A stretch of DNA of 19,262 bases from Caulobacter sp. Its GTDB lineage: Bacteria; Pseudomonadota; Alphaproteobacteria; Caulobacterales; Caulobacteraceae. The DNA is taken from the NCBI GenBank assembly GCA_014378155.1, contig JACMOF010000289.1:1-19262 (forward strand), read 5' to 3'. Each line of letters opens with the position of its first letter. The first letter of the stretch is position 1. Below, one piece after another: positions 14,393-19,262 of this stretch. The notes under the pieces are model-generated. The model saw only the letters and a list, made by a program, of their open reading frames with translations. It made no database searches and was not told the origin of the DNA. The position numbers and the translations under genes were made by a program.

Positions 14393-14992
14393 GTGTTTGA
14401 ATGGATTATCCTCGCGGTTCTGGCCGCGGTCATCCTCTACCAGCTCTACGCCACCCTGGGTCGCCGGGTTGGACGTCAGCCCGAGGACGCGCCCGCCGCC
14501 GTGCCGGCCAGCGCCCTGCCGCATGACGTCAAGAGGCCCGAAGTGGCCGGCGAGGCGCTCAGCGGCCTGGCCGCCCTGCGCGCCCGGCAGTCCGATTTCG
14601 ATATCGGCCACTTCCTGAGCGGATCTCGGCAAGCCTATGAGCTGATCGTCAAGGCCTTTGCCGCCGGCGATCGCGAAACGCTCAAGCCGTTGCTGGCCGA
14701 GGACGTCATGGCCAATTTCGAAGGCGCCATCGCCGCCCGCGAAGCCGAGGGCCGCACCGAAAAGGCCGAGTTCCTGGCCTCTCCGCGCACCGATCTGGAC
14801 TCCATCACCGTAGAGGGCGACGTCGCCAAGGCGGTGGTGCGCATCTTGGCCGAGGTTCGCACCCGCTCGACCAGCGCCGCTGGCGAGGCGGTCGACGATC
14901 GTCGCACAGCCGACCTCTGGACCTTCCAGCGCGACCTGAAGAGCAAGAACCCCAACTGGACCCTGGTCCGCGTCGACGTCGCGGAGGCGTGA
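14393..14992 (+). CDS. Tim44-like domain membrane-anchored protein
   Basis: The 199-residue product starts with a single N-terminal membrane segment (WIILAVLAAVILYQLYATLG, about residues 4-23), a polar linker rich in Pro and Arg, and then a Tim44-like/calcineurin-B-type domain from about residue 75. Visible pieces are FLSGSRQAYELIVKAFAAGDRETLKPLLAEDV, FEGAIAAREAEGRTEKAEFL, SITVEGDVAKAVVRILAEV and the closing DLWTFQRDLKSKNPNWTLVRVD. Bacterial Tim44-domain proteins are typically membrane-tethered and resemble the mitochondrial import motor subunit; their bacterial role is not settled. The start is GTG at 14393. Its TGA overlaps the mltA ATG by one base, so it is co-translated with mltA, and secB lies on the other side of the shared promoter region. 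Confidence 0.85.
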   Translation: MFEWIILAVLAAVILYQLYATLGRRVGRQPEDAPAAVPASALPHDVKRPEVAGEALSGLAALRARQSDFDIGHFLSGSRQAYELIVKAFAAGDRETLKPLLAEDVMANFEGAIAAREAEGRTEKAEFLASPRTDLDSITVEGDVAKAVVRILAEVRTRSTSAAGEAVDDRRTADLWTFQRDLKSKNPNWTLVRVDVAEA

Positions 14993-16146
14993 TGCCGCGT
15001 CTCTGGGGGGTTCGAGGAGGCTTGGTCGCCGCCTTCGCCGTCCTGGCGCTCGCGGCCTGCGCCACCACGGCGCCGATCAAGCCGACCGGACCCGTCGCCG
15101 TGGGGCATGGGTCGGTCGAGACGACGCCGACCGCGCCCGGAAGCGTCGTGGCGTTCGCCGACCTGGCCGGCTGGTCGCAGGAAGACCACCTCGGCGCCCT
15201 GGACGCCTTTCGCCAGGGCTGCGGCGTGGCCACGGACCCTGCCATGGCCGAGGTCTGCCGCAAGGCCCGCGCCGATCGCCCGGCCGACGACGCCGAGGCG
15301 CGCCGCTTCCTGGAAATCAATTTCCGACCCGAGCAGATCCCCGGCCAGGGCACGCTGACCGCCTATTTCGCCCCGGAATCCGCGGCGCGGATGTCGCGCT
15401 CGGCGGAGTTCAGCGCCCCTCTTCGGGGCAAGCCCGTCGACCTGGTGGTGTTGGACCTGGGTCAGTTCGAACCCGGCTTCGCGGGCAAGAGGGTCACCGG
15501 CCGGGTCGAGGGCGGCCAGTTCGTGCCCTATCCCGACCGCGCCGCCATCGAGGCTTCGACCGAAAACCGGCCCCTGGCCTGGATGCGGCCGGAGGAGCTG
15601 TTCTTCTTGCAGATCCAAGGCTCGGGCGTGCTGATCCTGCCGGACGGCCGCCGCGTGCGCGCCGCCTTCGCGGGGAGCAATGGCCGGCCGTTCGTCGGCA
15701 TCGCCACCGCCATGCGCGAACGCGGGCTGCTGCCCGACAACAACACCTCGGGCGACGCCATCCGCACATGGCTGGCCGACCATCGCGGCCCCGAGGCCGA
15801 CGCCATCATGCGGCTGAACCCTCGCTACGTGTTCTTCCAGACCTTGGCCGATGATGGCAAGCAGGCGGTGGGGGCGGCGGGGATCCCGCTGCCGGCTGGC
15901 CGCGCCATCGCCATCGACCCCAGCAAGCATGCGATGGGCGAGCTCTACTGGCTCGACGCCAGCGCGCCCAAGCTCAGCGGCGCCTTCCCCGCCTACCGCC
16001 GCCTGGCGGTGGCGCTCGACGTGGGGGGGGCGATCAAGGGCGACGTGCGGGCCGATCTCTATGTGGGCACGGGCGCGGCGGCCGGAGCCGAGGCCGGGCG
16101 CGTGCGCCATGAGCTGCGGCTCTACCGGTTGGTTCCTCGGGGCTAG
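14992..16146 (+). CDS. mltA: MltA-family membrane-bound lytic murein transglycosylase
   Basis: MltA cleaves peptidoglycan glycan strands, leaving 1,6-anhydro ends, and is an outer-membrane lipoprotein. The 384-residue protein has a lipoprotein signal: Arg at residues 3 and 8, a hydrophobic core, and lipobox LAAC with Cys at 23. The MltA barrel domain spans roughly residues 100-270, with GTLTAYFAPE and YPDRAAIEA. The C-terminal 3D domain contains AIDPSKHAMGELYWLD, LDVGGAIKGDVRADLYVGTG and HELRLYRLVP; the Asp in ALDVGGAIKG is the likely catalytic acid by analogy with E. coli MltA. I use ATG at 14992, with GGAGG at 14983-14987; a GTG one codon earlier is possible. It overlaps the upstream stop by one base and ends 2 bases before the Smr gene. 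Confidence 0.94.
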   Translation: MPRLWGVRGGLVAAFAVLALAACATTAPIKPTGPVAVGHGSVETTPTAPGSVVAFADLAGWSQEDHLGALDAFRQGCGVATDPAMAEVCRKARADRPADDAEARRFLEINFRPEQIPGQGTLTAYFAPESAARMSRSAEFSAPLRGKPVDLVVLDLGQFEPGFAGKRVTGRVEGGQFVPYPDRAAIEASTENRPLAWMRPEELFFLQIQGSGVLILPDGRRVRAAFAGSNGRPFVGIATAMRERGLLPDNNTSGDAIRTWLADHRGPEADAIMRLNPRYVFFQTLADDGKQAVGAAGIPLPAGRAIAIDPSKHAMGELYWLDASAPKLSGAFPAYRRLAVALDVGGAIKGDVRADLYVGTGAAAGAEAGRVRHELRLYRLVPRG

Positions 16147-16148
16147 CG

Positions 16149-16688
16149 ATGAAACGGCCGCCCCGCCAGGACGAGATGCGCCTGTGGGGCATGGTCACCG
16201 CCACGGTGAAGGCCAAGGCGACCCAGAAGGCCGTTGGTTGGACCCCCAAGGCCGAAAAGTCGCTGGCCCAGCCCACGACGCTCCAGCCGCTTGCCCCGCT
16301 CCTGCTCGACCCTCACAGCCTCAAGCCGGCGGGAAACAAGCGCTCGCCCGGTCCGCTCGAGGGCATCGAACCCAACCGCAAGCGCAAGATCGCCCGCGAG
16401 CACACGCCGTTGGAGGCGCGCCTCGACCTGCACGGCCTGGATCAGGACCGCGCCAAGCCGGTGCTTGAGGCCTTCCTGCGCCGCGCCTGGCAAGACGGCC
16501 ATCGCGCCGCCTTGGTGATTACCGGCAAGGGGCGGATCGGGCAGGGCGTGCTCCGGTCACGGACGCCTGAGTGGCTGGCCGGCCCCGCCCTGCGCGACAT
16601 CGTCGCGGGCGTCTCGCCGGCCGACAAGCGCCACGGCGGCGACGGGGCCTTCTATGTGGCGCTGAAGCGGCGGCCGCCTAGGGTCTGA
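16149..16688 (+). CDS. Smr-domain protein
   Basis: The 179-residue protein has a basic, low-complexity N-terminal half (many Lys, Pro and Ala, to about residue 85) and a C-terminal Smr domain. The Smr motifs are LDLHGLDQDRA (the conserved LDLHG near residue 95), LVITGKG, a WL segment, and closing GGDGAFYVALKR. Smr domains bind nucleic acid and some are nucleases; stand-alone bacterial versions are poorly characterised. The gene starts 2 bases after the mltA stop, so it belongs to the Tim44-mltA transcription unit. An inverted repeat (CGCCAC, GATT loop, GTGGCG, 16703-16718) shortly after its stop may weaken transcription into the next gene. Confidence 0.93.
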   Translation: MKRPPRQDEMRLWGMVTATVKAKATQKAVGWTPKAEKSLAQPTTLQPLAPLLLDPHSLKPAGNKRSPGPLEGIEPNRKRKIAREHTPLEARLDLHGLDQDRAKPVLEAFLRRAWQDGHRAALVITGKGRIGQGVLRSRTPEWLAGPALRDIVAGVSPADKRHGGDGAFYVALKRRPPRV

Positions 16689-16702
16689 ACGCGCCCAGCG
16701 GT

Positions 16703-16718
16703 CGCCACGATTGTGGCG
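16703..16718 (+). other. Hairpin between the Smr and DUF4337 genes
   Basis: CGCCAC and GTGGCG form a perfect 6-bp stem with a GATT loop, 14 bases after the Smr stop codon. No T-run follows, so an intrinsic terminator is doubtful. It may mark an mRNA 3' end or be incidental. Confidence 0.3.
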
Positions 16719-16748
16719 CCAAGCTTCGCCGCACTTCCGGAGACGCGC

Positions 16749-17321
16749 ATGGACATCGAGATCGGGGCCGAGGCCAAGGACAAGAGCTTCAACCGGCGCG
16801 TGGCGATCACCGTGGTGTCCCTGTCGATCTTCATGGGCCTGTGCGGGGTCAAGGACGGCAACATCGTCCAGGCGATGCAGCAGGCCCAATCGGATGGCGT
16901 TGACGCCTGGAACGAGTACCAGGCCACCAAGACCAAGCTGCACATCGACGAGACGGCCCAAACCCAGGTCCGGTTGCTGGCTCTGTCCGCTGGCGCGCGC
17001 CCGCTGGCGGCGGTCGATGTCGAGGTCCTGCGGCTAGGGACCGAGATCGCCAAGTACAAGGCGGAGGTCCCTATGCTCAAGGCCAGGGCCGAGGGGTTTT
17101 CCGCTCGATATGACGCGCTCAACGTCCATGACGATCAGTTCGATGCTTCCGACGCCCTGATCTCGATCGCCGTCTCCATCGCGGCCGTGGCGGCGTTGGT
17201 GGAGATCTCGGCGGCGCTCTGGGCGTCCTGGGCCTTCGGAGCGCTTGGCGTCATCATGGGCCTAGCGGGCTTCCTGGGCTGGAGCCTGCACTCGGCGCTC
17301 CTCAGCAAGCTGCTGGGCTAG
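16749..17321 (+). CDS. DUF4337-like membrane protein
   Basis: The 190-residue product has an N-terminal membrane segment (about residues 17-33, VAITVVSLSIFMGLCGV), a polar middle part likely to form helices or a coiled coil (GNIVQAMQQAQSDGVDAWNEYQATKTKLHIDE and a later EIAKYKAEVPMLKARAEGFSARYDAL), and two hydrophobic C-terminal segments (DALISIAVSIAAVAALVEIS and AFGALGVIMGLAGFLGWSL). This one-plus-two layout and the WNEYQAxKTK motif fit DUF4337, a family of unknown function. The start is ATG at 16749 with GGAG six bases upstream; a GTG at 16713 in the same frame is less likely. Its TAG stop is supplied by the end of repeat copy 2. It is not an obvious functional partner of smr or of his, so it may be a lineage-specific insertion. 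Confidence 0.75.
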   Translation: MDIEIGAEAKDKSFNRRVAITVVSLSIFMGLCGVKDGNIVQAMQQAQSDGVDAWNEYQATKTKLHIDETAQTQVRLLALSAGARPLAAVDVEVLRLGTEIAKYKAEVPMLKARAEGFSARYDALNVHDDQFDASDALISIAVSIAAVAALVEISAALWASWAFGALGVIMGLAGFLGWSLHSALLSKLLG

Positions 17322-17425
17322 AGCATTTCCCGACCTGACTGCGTCAGGCCGTGAGCTCTAATCTTTTGTTTTGAGGCATTTTTCTTCACGCGAACCGGAA
17401 CCACTTCGCTCGAAAAATGCTCTAG
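17318..17425. repeat. 108-bp palindromic intergenic repeat, copy 2
   Basis: This has the same orientation and length as copy 1 (12265-12372), differing only at 17330 (C for T) and 17375 (G for C). Its CTAG ends provide the TAG stops of the DUF4337 gene on the plus strand (17319-17321) and of hisE on the minus strand (17422-17424). The inner pair GCATTTTTC at 17376-17384 and GAAAAATGC at 17412-17420 is intact. It may act as a two-way terminator for the convergent genes; that role is inference. Confidence 0.93.
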
Positions 17426-17742
17426 GCGCGCAACGCCTTCTCGGCCAGCCCCGACGTCCCCTCGCGCGCCACAAGCTTCTCGGCCACGGCGTCCAGTGAA
17501 ACCCCGGAAGCCGCCAGCAGCACCAGCCAATGGTACAGCAGATCGGCGCTCTCGCTGGCCAAAGCGTCCGGACCCTGGGCGACGGCGGCGATCACCGTCT
17601 CGACGGCTTCCTCGCCCAGCTTCTTGGCGGCCAGGGCCGGGTCGGCCAGCAGCTTGGCGGTGTAGGACACCGACGGGTCGCCCCCCTTGCGGGCCTCGAT
17701 CGTGGCGGCCAGACGCCCAAGCACCTCGAACAATCGGCTCAT
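17422..17742 (-). CDS. hisE: HisE, phosphoribosyl-ATP pyrophosphatase
   Basis: HisE hydrolyses phosphoribosyl-ATP to phosphoribosyl-AMP, the second step of histidine synthesis. The 106-residue stand-alone protein has the MazG-like helical fold: [30 protein letters not shown] at about residues 24-53, with the metal-binding Glu residues of KLGEEAVE, and [16 protein letters not shown] near 64-79, where the Asp completes the metal site. The start ATG overlaps the hisF TGA by four bases (ATGA), so translation is coupled. It is the last of the three his genes visible here. There is no fused HisI domain. Confidence 0.95.
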   Translation of the reverse strand: MSRLFEVLGRLAATIEARKGGDPSVSYTAKLLADPALAAKKLGEEAVETVIAAVAQGPDALASESADLLYHWLVLLAASGVSLDAVAEKLVAREGTSGLAEKALRA

Positions 17743-18521
17743 GCGGCCCCCTGCAGGTCGTCCAGGCGCACGGCGATGCCGGCGGCGGCCATGGCCCGCT
17801 TGGCCTCGCCGATGCTGATCTCGCCGAAGTGGAAGATCGAAGCGGCCAGAACAGCGGCGGCATGGCCGTCACGAGCGGCCTCGACCAGGTGTTCGGTCTT
17901 GCCCGCCCCGCCCGAGGCGATCACCGGCACGGTCACCGCCCCGGTCACGGCCTTGAGCAGAGGAATGTCGTAGCCAATCTTGGCCCCGTCGCGGTCCATC
18001 GAGGTCAGCAGGATCTCGCCCGCTCCCCGCTGGACGCACAGGGCCGCGTACTCGACGACGTCGAGGCCGGTGTCGCGGCGGCCGCCATAGGTCCAGACGT
18101 TCCACCCCGACCCGTCGGGGCGGGCCTTGGCGTCGATGGCCACCACCACGCACTGGGCGCCGAAGGCGTTGGCCCCAGCCGACACCAGGGCAGGGTTCTC
18201 GACGGCCGCGGTGTTGATCGACACCTTGTCGGCCCCGGCCAGCAGCAGGCGGCGCATGTCGGCCACCTCGCGCACGCCGCCGCCCACCGAGACCGGCATG
18301 AAACAGACCTCGGCGGTGCGGGAAATGACGTCCAGCAGCAGCCCTCGGCCGTCGCTGGAGGCGGTGATGTCCAGGAACATCAGCTCGTCGGCCCCCGCCG
18401 CGTCATAGGCGCGGGCCTGCTCCACCGGGTCGCCGGCGTCGCGCAGGGCCACGAAATTGACCCCCTTCACCACCCGGCCGTCCTTGACGTCGAGACAGGG
18501 AATGATCCGGGTCTTCAGCAT
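17739..18521 (-). CDS. hisF: HisF, imidazole glycerol phosphate synthase cyclase subunit
   Basis: HisF, with the glutaminase HisH, converts PRFAR and ammonia into imidazole glycerol phosphate and AICAR. The 260-residue protein is a (beta/alpha)8 barrel of normal length. The N-terminal motif [19 protein letters not shown] holds the catalytic Asp at residue 11, and VVVAIDAKA holds the second catalytic Asp near 130. Phosphate-binding loops are [17 protein letters not shown] and [12 protein letters not shown]. The start is ATG at 18521; the frame stays open to 18890 but that part is a shadow of hisA. Its start overlaps the hisA stop by one base and its stop overlaps the hisE start. HisH is not in the window and is expected beyond the right edge. 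Confidence 0.97.
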   Translation of the reverse strand: MLKTRIIPCLDVKDGRVVKGVNFVALRDAGDPVEQARAYDAAGADELMFLDITASSDGRGLLLDVISRTAEVCFMPVSVGGGVREVADMRRLLLAGADKVSINTAAVENPALVSAGANAFGAQCVVVAIDAKARPDGSGWNVWTYGGRRDTGLDVVEYAALCVQRGAGEILLTSMDRDGAKIGYDIPLLKAVTGAVTVPVIASGGAGKTEHLVEAARDGHAAAVLAASIFHFGEISIGEAKRAMAAAGIAVRLDDLQGAA

Positions 18522-19255
18522 CAGGCGGCCGCGATGGTCAGGGCTTCGGACGGCTTGATGGTGCCGGCATAGAGCGAGCGGCCCAGGATGGCGCCGGCGA
18601 TCTCCACGCCCTCGCGGGCCTTCAGGCGCTCGATGTCGGCTGTCGAAGCGACGCCGCCCGAGGCGATGACCGGGATCGACACGGCGTCGGCCAGTTCGCC
18701 CACGCCGTCGACATTGACCCCCGTCAGGGCGCCGTCGCGGCTGATGTCGGTGATGATCAGGGCGGCCACGCCCACGTCTTCGAAGCGCCGCGACAGGTCG
18801 ATGGCCGACAGGTCCGACAGGCCAGTCCAGCCGTCGATGGCCACCTTGCCGTCGCGCACATCTACAGCCACGGCGATCTGTTCGGGCCACAGGCGGGCGG
18901 CCTTGCGGACCAGGTCTGGGTCATGGACGGCGATGGTGCCCAGGATGACGCGCGAGACGCCGGCCTCGATCCAGGCCTCGACGCCTTCGAGGGTCCGAAT
19001 GCCGCCGCCCAGCTGCACCGGAATCGAGATCGACTCCAGAATCGACTGAACGGCGATGGTGTTGATCGACTTGCCCTGGATAGCCCCGTTCAGGTCGACC
19101 ACGTGCAGCCACGAGAAACCATCCTTGACGAAACGCTCGGCCTGATCGACCGGCGAGGTGTTGAAGACCGTGGCCTTCTCCATGTCGCCGTGCAGCAGAC
19201 GCACGCACTGGCCGTCCTTCAAGTCGATGGCGGGATAGAGGATCATGGGCGCCAT
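18521..19255 (-). CDS. hisA: HisA, ProFAR isomerase
   Basis: HisA isomerises ProFAR to PRFAR, the substrate of HisF, through an Amadori rearrangement. The 244-residue (beta/alpha)8 barrel has [15 protein letters not shown] with the catalytic Asp near residue 11, [26 protein letters not shown] with the second catalytic Asp, [12 protein letters not shown], and the C-terminal phosphate loop IASGGVAS. Its internal repeat resembles HisF, as known for this pair. The start is ATG at 19255, seven bases before the window edge; a second ATG three codons on is an alternative. It leads the visible hisA-hisF-hisE group, which probably continues upstream into hisH and hisB as in other Alphaproteobacteria. 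Confidence 0.97.
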   Translation of the reverse strand: MAPMILYPAIDLKDGQCVRLLHGDMEKATVFNTSPVDQAERFVKDGFSWLHVVDLNGAIQGKSINTIAVQSILESISIPVQLGGGIRTLEGVEAWIEAGVSRVILGTIAVHDPDLVRKAARLWPEQIAVAVDVRDGKVAIDGWTGLSDLSAIDLSRRFEDVGVAALIITDISRDGALTGVNVDGVGELADAVSIPVIASGGVASTADIERLKAREGVEIAGAILGRSLYAGTIKPSEALTIAAA

Positions 19256-19262
19256 TCCAGGA

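Noticed and set aside
14635..16110. A 491-codon minus-strand open frame opposite the Tim44-domain gene and mltA
   Set aside because: It runs antisense to two well-supported genes, and its His/Arg/Gly/Ala-rich translation shows no family motif.
18522..18890. Upstream extension of the hisF frame
   Set aside because: This portion is antisense-frame noise within hisA; HisF proteins begin at [12 protein letters not shown].

Overview
The window is a compact, GC-rich, gene-dense stretch of an alphaproteobacterial chromosome. Gene order, the ParA/ParB/NtrZ/CenR protein sequences and the parS sites point to the origin-proximal region of a Caulobacter-type genome. It looks like core chromosome: there is no phage, transposase, CRISPR array, tRNA or rRNA.

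Layout. (1) 1-5233, plus strand: the 3' part of mnmE, then mnmG, rsmG, parA and parB. This joins tRNA wobble-uridine modification, 16S rRNA methylation and chromosome partitioning. Three identical 16-bp parS sites lie in and just after mnmE. (2) 5495-10321, minus strand: a DUF3576 lipoprotein gene, leuS, lptE and holA, running towards parB. (3) 10595-13629: ntrZ, a ThiE/TenI-like gene, yggS, an L,D-transpeptidase-like gene and the OmpR-family regulator cenR on alternating strands, so each junction is either convergent or divergent. (4) 13713-17321: secB on the minus strand, then plus-strand genes for a Tim44-domain protein, MltA, an Smr protein and a DUF4337 membrane protein. (5) 17422-19255, minus strand: hisA, hisF and hisE, overlapping one another.

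How the parts relate. ParA, ParB and the clustered parS sites form the centromere system that moves the new origin region to the opposite pole. CenR is an envelope regulator, and envelope genes surround it: the L,D-transpeptidase-like gene, mltA, lptE and secB. NtrZ is a periplasmic modulator of the NtrY-NtrX two-component system. The his genes are the end of a histidine-biosynthesis operon.

The main features not explained by the genes are these. A 108-bp palindromic repeat is present in two nearly identical copies, each between two convergent genes, and its CTAG ends supply the TAG stop codons of both flanking genes. A parS site is embedded in the MnmE GTPase domain as coding sequence. Two adjacent GANTC (CcrM-type) methylation sites sit in the ntrZ/DUF3576 divergent promoter region. 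I see no convincing new multi-gene system in this window.
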